Shown here piece by piece: positions 1 through 8,093 of a DNA stretch of 32,928 nt. The translations under genes were made by a program, and so were the position numbers. The notes beneath the pieces are model-generated. The model searched no databases, had not been told where the DNA came from, and saw only the letters and a list, made by a program, of their open reading frames with translations. Each line of letters starts with the position of its first letter. Position 1 is the stretch's first letter. The stretch is from Actinomycetes bacterium (GTDB taxonomy: Bacteria; Actinomycetota; Acidimicrobiia; Acidimicrobiales; RAAP-2), in the NCBI GenBank assembly GCA_021795095.1, contig JAJYPU010000007.1, forward strand, positions 1 to 32,928. The letters are read 5' to 3'.

Positions 1-28
1 CACGATTCCTACTTCCGTCGGTATAAAG

Positions 29-54
29 AAAAAAGCCTCCCGATTGGGAGGCTT
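29..54 (-). terminator. Rho-independent terminator of the ilv attenuator
   Basis: Read on the minus strand this is a perfect 9-bp stem (arms 54-46 and 41-33) with a 4-base loop, followed by a run of T residues. It lies 22 bases past the stop of a leader peptide rich in branched-chain residues. That is the layout of a transcription attenuator. It probably controls the gene that begins at or beyond the left edge, because it is too far from ilvD and separated from it by a new promoter. Part of the leader (about 93-84 on the minus strand) can pair with the left arm of the stem (about 52-46) as a bulged antiterminator; that pairing is inferred by eye. Confidence 0.85.
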
Positions 55-75
55 CCGGTGAACGCGTATACGTGA

Positions 76-126
76 CTACCGGTGCCTGTCCCCTACTACT
101 ACCAGAATCAGGCGGCCCGTTGTCAC
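76..126 (-). CDS. ilv operon leader peptide (attenuator peptide)
   Basis: This is a 16-residue ORF, GTG to TAG, reading MTTGRLILVVVGDRHR. It contains Leu-Ile-Leu-Val-Val-Val without interruption, as in the leader peptides ahead of ilvB in other actinobacteria. A terminator with a T-run follows. When charged Leu, Ile or Val tRNA is scarce, stalling in these codons would favour an antiterminator and let transcription enter the downstream gene. That gene is outside the window and is presumably ilvB, encoding acetolactate synthase. No Shine-Dalgarno sequence precedes the GTG; instead a -10-like hexamer lies 6 bases upstream, so the peptide is probably read from a leaderless transcript. The reading frame stays open further upstream, but that extension runs through ilvD in another frame and is not credible. 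Confidence 0.8.
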   Translation of the reverse strand: MTTGRLILVVVGDRHR

Positions 127-132
127 GAAACT

Positions 133-161
133 ATCTAAGCACACCGACGTCACGGGCACAA
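133..161 (-). promoter_or_regulatory. Promoter of the ilv leader transcript
   Basis: On the minus strand, TTGTGC (161-156) is followed by a 17-base spacer and TTAGAT (138-133). The GTG of the leader peptide begins 6 bases after the -10 hexamer, which places the predicted first transcribed base at or next to the start codon. This would make the attenuator independent of ilvD transcription. The -10 differs from TANNNT in its second base, so strength is uncertain. A 12-bp palindrome (196-207) overlaps the ilvD stop just upstream and could limit read-through. Confidence 0.6.
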
Positions 162-199
162 GGCGAGGCCCCGCGGCATCATCGTCGGGTCTCGACGCG

Positions 200-1879
200 C
201 TAGCGCGACGTGACCGCCCCAGTCTCGGCCCCCTGGACGAGACGCGCGAACTTCTCGAGGACCCCGGTCGTGTACCGCGGCACGAACGGCGCCCGGTGCG
301 CCGCGCGCTCGGCGAGCACCGCGTCATCCACGAGCAGATCGATGGAGTTGGTCGTGACGTCGATCTCGATGATGTCGCCGTCCTCGACGAGTCCGATGGG
401 CCCGCCGTCGAGCGCCTCGGGCGCCACGTGTCCGACACAGAAGCCATGCGTGCCACCACTGAAACGTCCGTCGGTGACTAACGCGGAGTCACTGCCGCGC
501 CCCACGCCCTTCATCGCGCCGGTGATCGCGAGCATCTCGCGCATGCCCGGCCCCGACTTGGGTCCCTCATAGCGGACGACCACCACCGTCTCGGGCTGGA
601 TCTCTCCCGCGAGGATGGCGGTCATCGCCGCGTCCTCGCCGTCAAAGACCCGCGCCGTGCCACGGAAGTGGAGGTGATCGATGCCCGCGACCTTCACCAC
701 GGCGCCGTTGGGCGCGAGCGACCCACGCAGCACCGCGATGCCGCCCCGGTCGTGGATCGGGTGGTCGACGTCGTGGATGACCTCGCCGTCGGGCCGGCGC
801 GCCGCGAAGGCCTCGAGGCTCTCGGCCATCGTCTGGCCCGACACGGTCATCACGTCGCCGTGGAGCAGACCGCGTTCGAGCAGGTGCGCGAGCACCACCG
901 GCACGCCGCCAATCTCGTCGATGTCACTCATGTGGTACTTGCCGTGGGGCTTGGTGTCAGCGATGTGGGGCACGCGCGCGGCGATCGTGTTGAAGTCCTC
1001 CAACGCGAGCGGGACCCGCGCCTCGTGGGCGATGGCGAGCAGGTGGAGCACCGCGTTCGTCGAGCCGCCGAGGGCCATCACCACCGCGATGGCGTTCTCG
1101 AACGCCTCGCGGGTCATGATCTGGCGGGCCGTGATCCCGCGGTCGAGCAGGTTCACGACGGCCAGCCCCGAGTCGTAAGCGTACTGGTCGCGTCGGGGGT
1201 CGATTGAGGGGACGCTCGCGCTGCCGAGCAGCGACATGCCGAGCGCCTCGCCGACGCTCGCCATCGTGTTGGCAGTGAACATGCCCGCGCAGCTCCCCTC
1301 GCCGGGGCAGGCCGCGAGTTCAACCTCGCGCAGCTCGTCGTCGCTCATCGAGCCGACGGCGTTGGCGCCGACCGCCTCGAACACCGACGTGATGTCGAGA
1401 GACTTGCCGTGGAGGTGACCGGGCATGATGGTGCCGCCGTAGAGGAAGACTGAGGGCACGTCCAGGCGAGCGGCCGCCATCAGCATGCCCGGCAGCGACT
1501 TGTCACAGCCCGCGAAGGTCACCAGCGCGTCGAAGCGCTCCGCGTGCATCACGGTCTCGACCGAGTCGGCGATGACCTCGCGCGAGACGAGCGAGGCGCG
1601 CATCCCCTCGTGGCCCATCGAGATGCCGTCGGAGACGGCGATGGTGACGAACTCGAAGGGCACGGCCCCGGCGTCACGCACCGCGACCTTGGCGCGCTTG
1701 GCCAGTCGGTCGAGCGGCAGGTTGCACGGCGTCACCTCGTTCCAGCTCGACGCCACGCCGATCTGGGCTTTGACCATGTCATCGTCGCCCATGCCCATGG
1801 CGCGCAGCATCGCGCGCGCGGGCGCGCGGCCCTTGCCGAGGGTGACGTCAGTGCTACGAGGTGTGGGGTGGGTCGTCAT
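200..1879 (-). CDS. ilvD: Dihydroxy-acid dehydratase
   Basis: This 559-residue protein performs the third common step of valine and isoleucine synthesis, dehydrating 2,3-dihydroxy-acids to 2-oxo acids in the cytoplasm, and its product also feeds leucine and pantothenate synthesis. Cysteines expected to hold the Fe-S cluster are visible in PCNLPLDRL (Cys52), AGCDKSLPG (Cys125) and GEGSCAGMF (Cys197). Lys127 in CDKSLPG is the lysine carbamylated in related enzymes. The length is full for the family. The ATG at 1879 is favoured because TAGACT (1891-1886) lies 6 bases upstream, which fits a leaderless start. An ilv attenuator follows directly downstream on the same strand, so this is a branched-chain amino acid locus, although the attenuator should not act on ilvD itself. 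Confidence 0.97.
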   Translation of the reverse strand: MTTHPTPRSTDVTLGKGRAPARAMLRAMGMGDDDMVKAQIGVASSWNEVTPCNLPLDRLAKRAKVAVRDAGAVPFEFVTIAVSDGISMGHEGMRASLVSREVIADSVETVMHAERFDALVTFAGCDKSLPGMLMAAARLDVPSVFLYGGTIMPGHLHGKSLDITSVFEAVGANAVGSMSDDELREVELAACPGEGSCAGMFTANTMASVGEALGMSLLGSASVPSIDPRRDQYAYDSGLAVVNLLDRGITARQIMTREAFENAIAVVMALGGSTNAVLHLLAIAHEARVPLALEDFNTIAARVPHIADTKPHGKYHMSDIDEIGGVPVVLAHLLERGLLHGDVMTVSGQTMAESLEAFAARRPDGEVIHDVDHPIHDRGGIAVLRGSLAPNGAVVKVAGIDHLHFRGTARVFDGEDAAMTAILAGEIQPETVVVVRYEGPKSGPGMREMLAITGAMKGVGRGSDSALVTDGRFSGGTHGFCVGHVAPEALDGGPIGLVEDGDIIEIDVTTNSIDLLVDDAVLAERAAHRAPFVPRYTTGVLEKFARLVQGAETGAVTSR

Positions 1880-1885
1880 GGCAGC

Positions 1886-1891
1886 AGTCTA
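1886..1891 (-). promoter_or_regulatory. -10 element of ilvD, leaderless type
   Basis: TAGACT on the minus strand ends 6 bases before the ilvD ATG, so transcription should begin at or beside the start codon. No Shine-Dalgarno sequence is present in the short gap. A possible -35 (TTGGGT, 1916-1911) lies 19 bases away and is weak. Confidence 0.55.
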
Positions 1892-1908
1892 CGAAATGCG
1901 CCGACCGC

Positions 1909-2934
1909 TCACCCAACTGGCGCATAGAGGCTGACCGTCTCGCCCGGCCCGAGCAACTCCACCCACGTCTGCCCCGGACGCAGTGCGATCACCGTGCCGT
2001 TGGACGTGCGGTACGCCGTCGCCTTGGCGACGCCGGAGCGGAACCACGAGCCGCGCACCAGGCGACCGTCGCTCAGAACCATCGCCGGGCCGTGCCCGAC
2101 CAGGTTGGCCTCGGCGCCCATGGCGCCCACGCCGCCGATGTAGTTGACCTCCATCACGATCACGTTGACCGGCGAGACGCGCGCGCCGCTCGCGGTGACG
2201 TCCGGTGCGCCGAAGATCGAGCGATCCCACGAGCCGGTCCTCGCGTCCCACGCGTAGTGCACGGCGTAGCCCGCGGGGAAGTTGACCGTGAACGACCCGA
2301 CGGGGGCCCCGCGCGGCGGGGCGTCCTTCGCAACGTACGTGAAGATCGGGCGTGGTGGCGTCGGCCGACCGGCCATGGCGAGCAGTTTCACCGGGTTCAA
2401 CAGCAGGTTGTGGGGGGCGTAACGCGCGGGATCGCGGTACATCGCCGAACCCGCGGTCGCCTCGTCGTAGCGCTTGACCGGCGCCGTCGCGATGCTCGCC
2501 AGCGCGTAGGCCGCGCCGCCGGAGAAGGCGAAGACCCCCTTCAGCGGAAACACGATCTCGCGGTCGGTCCGTCGCACCGAACGGACCGGTCCGATGACCG
2601 GGGGCAGGTGCGAATTGAAGACCGCGGCGAGGCGCGTGATGCCACCCTCGACGATCTCCTCGTAGACGACGTCCGCCTCGTTGATCCCGAACTGGGGATG
2701 GGCCATCGGCGTGTTGTCGATCTTGACCGTCAGGGCCGAGCGACGCATTGACACCGCCGTCGGATCGGGCAGCCCGGTCAGCGGCGCCACCCGTCGATGA
2801 CGGGCCCGGGCGGCGAGCGTCGCGGTCGTGGTGCCCTGTCTCGCCGACACGGCACCCGCGACCGGCGCGACGACCAACGAGGCGGCCAGCACTAGGGCGA
2901 TCCGGCGGGCGCGCAGCGTTCGCGGCCTACCCAT
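1909..2934 (-). CDS. DUF3048 family exported protein (YerB-like)
   Basis: This 341-residue protein belongs to the DUF3048 family, recognised from stretches such as SALTVKIDNTPMAHPQ, GINEADVVYEEIVEGGITR and IGPVRSVRRTD in the N-terminal domain. A second domain near the C terminus contains VNVIVMEVNY and the closing GQTWVELLG. Residues 9-30 form a basic then hydrophobic signal sequence or membrane anchor, so the protein should work outside the membrane. There is no lipobox cysteine. Its biochemical role is not established; family members are exported proteins of Gram-positive bacteria. The ATG at 2934 begins two bases after the gatB stop, and an in-frame extension to 3060 would run into gatB, so I reject it. 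It is probably co-transcribed with gatCAB. Confidence 0.85.
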   Translation of the reverse strand: MGRPRTLRARRIALVLAASLVVAPVAGAVSARQGTTTATLAARARHRRVAPLTGLPDPTAVSMRRSALTVKIDNTPMAHPQFGINEADVVYEEIVEGGITRLAAVFNSHLPPVIGPVRSVRRTDREIVFPLKGVFAFSGGAAYALASIATAPVKRYDEATAGSAMYRDPARYAPHNLLLNPVKLLAMAGRPTPPRPIFTYVAKDAPPRGAPVGSFTVNFPAGYAVHYAWDARTGSWDRSIFGAPDVTASGARVSPVNVIVMEVNYIGGVGAMGAEANLVGHGPAMVLSDGRLVRGSWFRSGVAKATAYRTSNGTVIALRPGQTWVELLGPGETVSLYAPVG

Positions 2935-2936
2935 GG

Positions 2937-4361
2937 CTAGCGTCGCGCGTGTAGCTCGGCGATGACGGCCTTGCCGTTGGCCCGACCACGCGTTTCGCGC
3001 ATGACAAGACCGATGAAGAACTGGGCAAGCTTGTCGTCGCCCGCACAAAAACGCGTCCACTCGTCGGGGTGGGCCGCGATCAAGGTCGCGATGACGTCGC
3101 CGAGCGAATCGGCCGAGAGCTGTTCGAAACCCTTAGCCGCGGCGATGGCCGCGGGATCGCCACCCGAGGCGAGTAGATCGGCGAGGACGGCCTTCGCCTG
3201 GGTGGCCGAGAGCTGGCCACGGGACTCCATCTCAACCGCGGCCACGAAGGCGTCCTCGGTGAGCTTCGAGACGTCCCCGGCGGCGGCGAGTTCGTTGGCG
3301 ACGCGCGCCACGGCGACGCCCACGTCACCCCCGGCGGCGGCCGTCGCGTGGACGTAGCGCTCGAGACCGAGGTCGATGACCACGTCGATCGCGTCGCGCT
3401 GAGCGTCGCTCGCCTCACCGAGGAGTGCCACCACCGCAGCGCGGCGCTCGGCCGGCATCGGACCCAGGGACTCGGCCACGCGGCGCTGCCAGTCGGCGTC
3501 GGGCGCTAGGTCGACCAGATCGGGTTCGCGGAAGTAGCGGTAGTCCTCGGCCTCCTCCTTCACGCGCATCGTCGAGGTCGCCCCCTGGGTCTCGTCCCAG
3601 TGCCGGGTCTCTTGTCGAACGACGCCGCCGTCCTCGATGAGGGCCACCTGTCGCTCCGCCTCAAACTCGATCGCCCGGTGTAGGCTGCGCAGCGAGTTGA
3701 GGTTCTTGATCTCGCAGCGGGTCCCGAAGGGGTCGCCACTGTGGCGAACCGAGACGTTGGCGTCGATGCGCATCGACCCCTCCTCCATCCGTCCGTCCGA
3801 GGCGCCGGTCGCGATTAGCACCGCACGCAGCTCGCTCGCGTAGAGCCGCGCCTGGGCGGCCGAACGGATGTCGGGGCCCGAGACGATCTCGACCAGCGGC
3901 ACACCTGAGCGGTTGTAGTCCACGAGCGAGCGTTCGGCACCGTGGATGCGTCCGCTGGCGCCCAGGTGCGTCGACTTGCCGGTGTCCTCCTCCAGGTGCG
4001 CGCGCTCGATGCTCACCCGAGACCCATCGGGCAGGTCGAGGTACCCGCCTGCGTTGATCGGCAGGTCGTACTGGGAGATCTGGAAGTCCTTGGGCATGTC
4101 GGGGTAGAAGTAGTTCTTGCGGTGGAACGTCGAGGGCGCAATCGTGGCGTGCAGCGCCATGCCGATCGCCATCGCCATCGAGACGGCCTGCTCGTTCAGC
4201 ACCGGCAGCGAGCCCGGCAGGCCCAGGCACACTGGGCAGATGTTCGTGTTGGCCTCGGCGCCAAATGCGTTGGCGCAGCCACAGAACATCTTGGTGGCGG
4301 TTCGCAACTCGGTGTGAACCTCGAGTCCAACAACCATCTCCCAACCGGCTGGCAACGTCAT
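2937..4361 (-). CDS. gatB: Asp/Glu-tRNA amidotransferase subunit B
   Basis: GatB binds misacylated Glu-tRNA(Gln) or Asp-tRNA(Asn) and, with ATP, activates the side-chain carboxylate for amidation by ammonia from GatA. The 474-residue sequence opens with GLEVHTEL (12-19). Four cysteines follow (27, 29, 42 and 45; CGC and CPVC), which should bind zinc. The catalytic core includes FYPDMPKDFQISQYD and RIDANVSVR. The C-terminal third is the helical YqeY-like domain that grips tRNA. Its ATG overlaps the gatA stop by four bases (ATGA), a sign of coupled translation within gatC-gatA-gatB. The presence of GatCAB implies that this organism makes Gln-tRNA and/or Asn-tRNA indirectly. Confidence 0.97.
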   Translation of the reverse strand: MTLPAGWEMVVGLEVHTELRTATKMFCGCANAFGAEANTNICPVCLGLPGSLPVLNEQAVSMAMAIGMALHATIAPSTFHRKNYFYPDMPKDFQISQYDLPINAGGYLDLPDGSRVSIERAHLEEDTGKSTHLGASGRIHGAERSLVDYNRSGVPLVEIVSGPDIRSAAQARLYASELRAVLIATGASDGRMEEGSMRIDANVSVRHSGDPFGTRCEIKNLNSLRSLHRAIEFEAERQVALIEDGGVVRQETRHWDETQGATSTMRVKEEAEDYRYFREPDLVDLAPDADWQRRVAESLGPMPAERRAAVVALLGEASDAQRDAIDVVIDLGLERYVHATAAAGGDVGVAVARVANELAAAGDVSKLTEDAFVAAVEMESRGQLSATQAKAVLADLLASGGDPAAIAAAKGFEQLSADSLGDVIATLIAAHPDEWTRFCAGDDKLAQFFIGLVMRETRGRANGKAVIAELHARR

Positions 4362-5779
4362 GATTCCCGCTCCGCGTCTTCGAGCACCGTGGCCGCGGCG
4401 AAGAGCCGCGCTTCGCTACGACCCGGTCCGAGCAATTGGACGCCGATCGGCAGGTCCGCCTCGCCCCGGCCGAAGGGGACCGAGAGCGCAGCCTCGCCGG
4501 CCAGGTTCGTCGGGATCGTGAAGACGTCCGACAGGTACATGGCCATCGGATCGTTCGTCTTGGAGCCGAAAGTGAATGCGACCGAGGGGGTCGTGGCGCC
4601 GAGCAGCAGGTCGACGTCGAGGTACGCGCGGCGGAACGCGTCGCGCATCTGCGTGCGGACCTTCAGCGCCTGGCCGTAGTAGGCGTCGTAGTACCCCGCC
4701 GACAGCGCGTAGGTCCCGAGCATGATCCGTCGCTTCACTTCGGCCCCGAAGCCCACCGTGCGGGTCGCCTCATTCATCGCCGCGACATCCTCGGCGTCGA
4801 CGCGCAGTCCGTAGCGCACGCCGTCGTAGCGCGCCAAGTTGCTCGACGCCTCGGCCGGTGCGATGAGGTAGTAGGCGCTGAGCCCGAGTCGCAACTCAGG
4901 GATGGACAGCTCGACGATCGAGGCCCCGGCCGCCGCGAGGACCGCCGCGGCCCGTTCGACCGCGTCGACGATCTCAGCGTCGGCACCGTCGATCAGTTCG
5001 CGAACCAGTCCGATCCGCCGACCCGCCACGCCGTCGTTGAGGTGTGCGACGAGGCTCGGTGACGGTTCGGGCAACGACGTCGAATCCATCGGGTCGTGGC
5101 CCGCGATGACCTCGAGCAGCAGCGCCGCGTCAGCGACGGTCGAAGCGAAGGGGCCGATCTGGTCGAGTGAGCTCGCAAACGCGATCAGGCCGTAGCGCGA
5201 GACCAACCCGTAGGTGGGCTTTACCCCGACGATGCCACAGAGCGCGGCGGGCTGCCTGATCGACCCACCCGTGTCACTGCCGAGCGCGAGGGGGGTCATG
5301 GCCGCGGCCACGGCGGCCGCGGAGCCACCCGAGGAACCTCCCGGCACCCGGGTCGGGTCGAGCGGGTTGCGGGTCGGGCCGAACGCCGAGGTCTCGGTCG
5401 ACGAGCCCATCGCGAACTCGTCGAGGTTGGTCTTGCCCATCGGCACGGCGCCAGCCCCGAGGAGTCGGTCGACGACCGTGGCGCTGTAGGGCGGACGCCA
5501 CCCTTCGAGGATCCGCGACGAGCAAGTCGTCGGGACCCCGACCTGGCAGAGGTTGTCCTTGAGCGCGATCGGCACCCCGGCGAGTCGTCCCGGGTCGGCG
5601 CCACGGGCGACCGCGTCGTCGACACGCGCCGCCGCCGCCATCGCCCCGTCCTCGTCGACGTGCAGAAAGATGTTCAGTTCGTCGTTGCGCGCCCGGATCG
5701 CGTCGAGCGATTCCTGGGCGAGGGCCGTCGCACTCAGCGCGCCGGCGCGTACGCCTTCGGCCATGGTGATCGCGTTCAC
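4358..5779 (-). CDS. gatA: Asp/Glu-tRNA amidotransferase subunit A
   Basis: GatA is the amidase subunit of GatCAB and frees ammonia from glutamine for transfer to misacylated tRNA held by GatB. The 473-residue protein shows the amidase-signature Ser-cisSer-Lys triad: Lys74 in VPIALKDNL, Ser149 in VPGGSSGGSAA and Ser173 in GSDTGGSIRQPA. The start is a GTG at 5779 whose first bases overlap the gatC stop (GTGA). The stop overlaps the gatB ATG. This double overlap should fix equal synthesis of the three subunits. Length and motifs are normal. Confidence 0.97.
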   Translation of the reverse strand: MNAITMAEGVRAGALSATALAQESLDAIRARNDELNIFLHVDEDGAMAAAARVDDAVARGADPGRLAGVPIALKDNLCQVGVPTTCSSRILEGWRPPYSATVVDRLLGAGAVPMGKTNLDEFAMGSSTETSAFGPTRNPLDPTRVPGGSSGGSAAAVAAAMTPLALGSDTGGSIRQPAALCGIVGVKPTYGLVSRYGLIAFASSLDQIGPFASTVADAALLLEVIAGHDPMDSTSLPEPSPSLVAHLNDGVAGRRIGLVRELIDGADAEIVDAVERAAAVLAAAGASIVELSIPELRLGLSAYYLIAPAEASSNLARYDGVRYGLRVDAEDVAAMNEATRTVGFGAEVKRRIMLGTYALSAGYYDAYYGQALKVRTQMRDAFRRAYLDVDLLLGATTPSVAFTFGSKTNDPMAMYLSDVFTIPTNLAGEAALSVPFGRGEADLPIGVQLLGPGRSEARLFAAATVLEDAERES

Positions 5780-6075
5780 GGCGCCTCCCCCATGATCCGC
5801 GGCACCGCGAAGCAGCCGTCTTCGGCGTCCGGAGCGGCCGCGAGCACGACATCTCGATTGAGGCTTGGGCGTACGACGTCCTGGCGGACCACGTTGATCA
5901 GGTCATAGGGGTGGGCCGTCGCGATGACGTCGCCGAGGTCGAGCGACTGCATGTCCGCTGCGTGGTCGAGGATGCGTGCCAGCTGCACGGTGAACAGGTC
6001 GAGTTCCTCGTCGCTCAGGCGCAACCGCGCGAGCTTGGCCACGTGAGCGACCTCGGCCCGGGTCAGCCCGCTCAC
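5776..6075 (-). CDS. gatC: Asp/Glu-tRNA amidotransferase subunit C
   Basis: GatC is the small belt-like subunit that stabilises the GatA-GatB complex. The 99-residue protein begins with the typical LTRAEVAHVAKLARLRLSD segment and continues with the ILDHAADMQSLDL region. Near the C terminus it has RQDVVRPSLNRDVVLAAAPD, the loop that contacts GatA. It starts with GTG overlapping the stop of the hydrolase gene (GTGA) and ends overlapping gatA (GTGA). The coupling to an upstream hydrolase is unusual, since gatC is often the first gene of its operon. Confidence 0.95.
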   Translation of the reverse strand: MSGLTRAEVAHVAKLARLRLSDEELDLFTVQLARILDHAADMQSLDLGDVIATAHPYDLINVVRQDVVRPSLNRDVVLAAAPDAEDGCFAVPRIMGEAP

Positions 6076-6824
6076 GGGGCGACCGTCTTGTGGATGAAGT
6101 CACGCGTCAGGGACTGCACGACCGGCTGATCGTTGTCGATCGTGGCGACGTGGAACGAGTTCTCCAGCCACACCCGCTCAATGGGACCACGCACGCGCGC
6201 AACGAGGTCGTCGCCGTTGTCCACGGTCACGACGTGGTCCTCGCGACTCGAGAGCAGGAGGCTCGGCGCCACGATCGACCCCAGTGCGTCGTAGACTTCG
6301 CTGATGCCATCGAAGAGGCTCTTCGCGCACGCGAGCGGCGTCGCGTCGTAGGCGAGTTCGCTCACGCCCTCGCGCTTCACGTCCGATCCGATGGCGTCGA
6401 TCGTCGTGAGCCCGGCCTCGATGAGCTGGTTGAGACCGTCAATCATCTCGGGGACGGGGGGCTTGACGAGCGGGTTGATGAAGACGGCGGCGCTGACGTC
6501 GCGACGCTGGGCGACGTAGGCGCCCAAACCGCCACCCATCGACAGTCCCACGACCGCGACGCGCGCGGTCCGTCCCGCGAGGTCGTCGTACGCCTCAAGG
6601 GCTGCGCCGGTCCAGTCAGCCCAGCTCGTCGTCGTCATGTCGGCCACCGAGGTACCGTGGCCCGGCAGGCGCGGCAACGAGACGGTGAAGCCGTCGGCGG
6701 CGAGGAACTCGGCGAGTGGCCGCACCGAGGAGGGATTGCCGGTGAACCCGTGCAGCACGAGCACGCCGGTGTCGCTCCCGGCCGCCTCGAAGGGCTCGCA
6801 GCCGGGGAGTATGGCAGTCGTCAT
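6072..6824 (-). CDS. Alpha/beta hydrolase, Est30-like carboxylesterase
   Basis: This 250-residue hydrolase probably cleaves short carboxyl esters or monoacylglycerols in the cytoplasm; the true substrate is unknown. The nucleophile is Ser95 in GLSMGG, the acid is Asp196 in SSREDHVV and the base is His225 in ENSFHVATID. The last motif and HGFTGNPSSVRPLAEFL near the N terminus match the Est30-type carboxylesterases. There is no signal peptide. The ATG at 6824 lies 7 bases after TAGTCT (6837-6832), so the transcript may be leaderless. The gene heads the gatCAB operon with a four-base overlap, which means gatC translation may depend on it. Confidence 0.85.
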   Translation of the reverse strand: MTTAILPGCEPFEAAGSDTGVLVLHGFTGNPSSVRPLAEFLAADGFTVSLPRLPGHGTSVADMTTTSWADWTGAALEAYDDLAGRTARVAVVGLSMGGGLGAYVAQRRDVSAAVFINPLVKPPVPEMIDGLNQLIEAGLTTIDAIGSDVKREGVSELAYDATPLACAKSLFDGISEVYDALGSIVAPSLLLSSREDHVVTVDNGDDLVARVRGPIERVWLENSFHVATIDNDQPVVQSLTRDFIHKTVAP

Positions 6825-6831
6825 AGCTCAC

Positions 6832-6837
6832 AGACTA
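6832..6837 (-). promoter_or_regulatory. -10 element of the hydrolase-gatCAB operon
   Basis: TAGTCT on the minus strand ends 7 bases before the ATG of the hydrolase gene. This spacing predicts transcription from the start codon itself, and no ribosome binding site is visible. It would be the promoter for hydrolase, gatC, gatA, gatB and probably the DUF3048 gene. Confidence 0.5.
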
Positions 6838-6876
6838 CCGGCCGCGCCGCGGCCGGTCGGTGGGCCACGGGCTTGA

Positions 6877-7755
6877 TCAGCCGAGCAGCGTCGGCAGCTG
6901 GGCGGCGAGGTCCGCCACGGCCCACCGGTCGTCGCGCTCGAGGGTCTCGGTCATCGTCCAGTTCTGGAAGAGTCGCACGGTGCCGCCCTGGACGAAGAAG
7001 ACCCGTCCGGTGGCGGTGCAGTCGGCCATCGCCAACGTTGCGACCAAGGGTGAGATGTTGGCGGGGTCCCACACGTCAAAGGCCGCTTCGTCGCTCGGCT
7101 TGACGACGTAGTCCGCAAGGCCTGGGGTCGACTCGGTCATCCGGGTACGCGCGGCCGGTGCGATGGCGTTCGCCCGCACGCCGTAACGACCCAGCTCCTC
7201 TGCGATGATGACCGTGAACGCGGCGATGCCCGCCTTCGCGGCGCCGTAGTTGGACTGGCCGATGTTGCCGAGCAGTCCCGAGGTCGACGACGTGTTGATG
7301 ATCGACGCGTTGACCGGATGGCCGGCCTTGGCTCGCTCGCGCCAGTACGTCGCGGCGTGGCGCGTGGGAACGAAGTGGCCCTTCAAGTGGACGTTGATGA
7401 CCGCGTCCCAGTCTGCCTCCGAGAGGTTCACAAGCACCCGGTCGCGCAGAATCCCGGCGTTGTTGACCAGGACGTCCAGCTCGCCGTAGGTGTCAAGGGC
7501 CGTTTGGATCAGCCTGGCGCCACCCTCCCACTCGGCGACATTGTCGTGGTTGGCGACGGCCTCGCCCCCGAAGGCGCGGATCTCGGCGACAACCTCCTCA
7601 GCGGGCGTGGCCGCGCTCGCCGAACCATCCAGGGACCCGCCAAGGTCGTTTACAACGACCTTGGCGCCCTCGGCGGCGAACAGCAGCGCGTGTTCGCGAC
7701 CGATCCCGCGGCCGGCACCGGTGATAATCGCTACACGACCGTCCAACGCACCCAT
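6877..7755 (-). CDS. Short-chain dehydrogenase/reductase (SDR)
   Basis: This 292-residue NAD(P)-dependent oxidoreductase has the Rossmann motif GAGRGIG (13-19), NNAG (98-101), the catalytic Ser157 in INTSSTSG and Tyr170/Lys174 in YGAAK. An aspartate-containing segment VVVNDLGG follows the second beta strand, which suggests NAD rather than NADP. The extra 40-60 C-terminal residues and the insertion after NDLGG resemble actinobacterial SDRs of the 17-beta-hydroxysteroid or 3-hydroxyacyl-CoA dehydrogenase type. Substrate cannot be set from sequence. The ATG at 7755 is preferred over the GTG at 7758 because GGGAG sits 5 bases before it. It has its own promoter-like TACAAT and is not overlapped by neighbours. 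Confidence 0.85.
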   Translation of the reverse strand: MGALDGRVAIITGAGRGIGREHALLFAAEGAKVVVNDLGGSLDGSASAATPAEEVVAEIRAFGGEAVANHDNVAEWEGGARLIQTALDTYGELDVLVNNAGILRDRVLVNLSEADWDAVINVHLKGHFVPTRHAATYWRERAKAGHPVNASIINTSSTSGLLGNIGQSNYGAAKAGIAAFTVIIAEELGRYGVRANAIAPAARTRMTESTPGLADYVVKPSDEAAFDVWDPANISPLVATLAMADCTATGRVFFVQGGTVRLFQNWTMTETLERDDRWAVADLAAQLPTLLG

Positions 7756-7782
7756 CACAACTCCCTCACTCGTCCTCGCCCG

Positions 7783-7788
7783 ATTGTA
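7783..7788 (-). promoter_or_regulatory. Possible -10 element of the SDR gene
   Basis: TACAAT on the minus strand lies 27 bases upstream of the SDR ATG. Unlike many promoters here it leaves room for a short leader holding a GAGGGAG ribosome binding site. No good -35 is visible. Confidence 0.4.
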
Positions 7789-7805
7789 CTGACGCGCTGG
7801 TAGCC

Positions 7806-8093
7806 CTATCGTCGCCAGAACGCCGGTGGCCTCGCGTGGGCGTGGTAGTGGTCGGGGATGTTGCGCATGTGGTCATCGATCGTCCACTGACCGACCCCGA
7901 GTTCACGGTCGGCCACCGCCGCGAGTCGTTCGTGGAGCTGTCGTTTCAGATCCTCCGGTGGCGTGGCGTCGTGGTTGCGCCACACCACCATGGGCACGAG
8001 GCATATCTCGCAGTCCGCGATCCAGCAGAGATCGTCCTCGACGTAACGCGTCGTGATCACCGCCGCCTGGCAGAGCTCACAATCGCCGCTCAC
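7806..8093 (-). CDS. Small Cys/His-rich protein coupled to the PASTA pseudokinase
   Basis: This 95-residue protein is not a family I can name. Its GTG start overlaps the stop of the PASTA gene by four bases (GTGA), which makes it almost certainly the last gene of that operon and coupled in translation. It has CELC at residues 5-8 and CEIC at 28-31, a probable zinc site. Near the C terminus it has IPDHYHAHARP, with His at alternate positions as in the HIT family HxHxH triad. Aromatic residues are frequent (CWIADCEICLVPMVVW). It could be a compact HIT-like hydrolase or a zinc-bound accessory protein; both are inference. A longer reading frame to 8510 runs through the PASTA gene in another frame and is rejected. 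Confidence 0.75.
   Translation of the reverse strand: MSGDCELCQAAVITTRYVEDDLCWIADCEICLVPMVVWRNHDATPPEDLKRQLHERLAAVADRELGVGQWTIDDHMRNIPDHYHAHARPPAFWRR

Noticed and set aside
76..459. 127-codon version of the ilv leader ORF
   Set aside because: Upstream of 126 it runs through ilvD in another frame and through the leader's own promoter, so only the last 16 codons are credible.
668..1207. Open frame on the plus strand inside ilvD
   Set aside because: It lies entirely antisense to ilvD, is rich in Arg, His and Val as mirror frames of GC-rich genes are, and has no recognisable domain.
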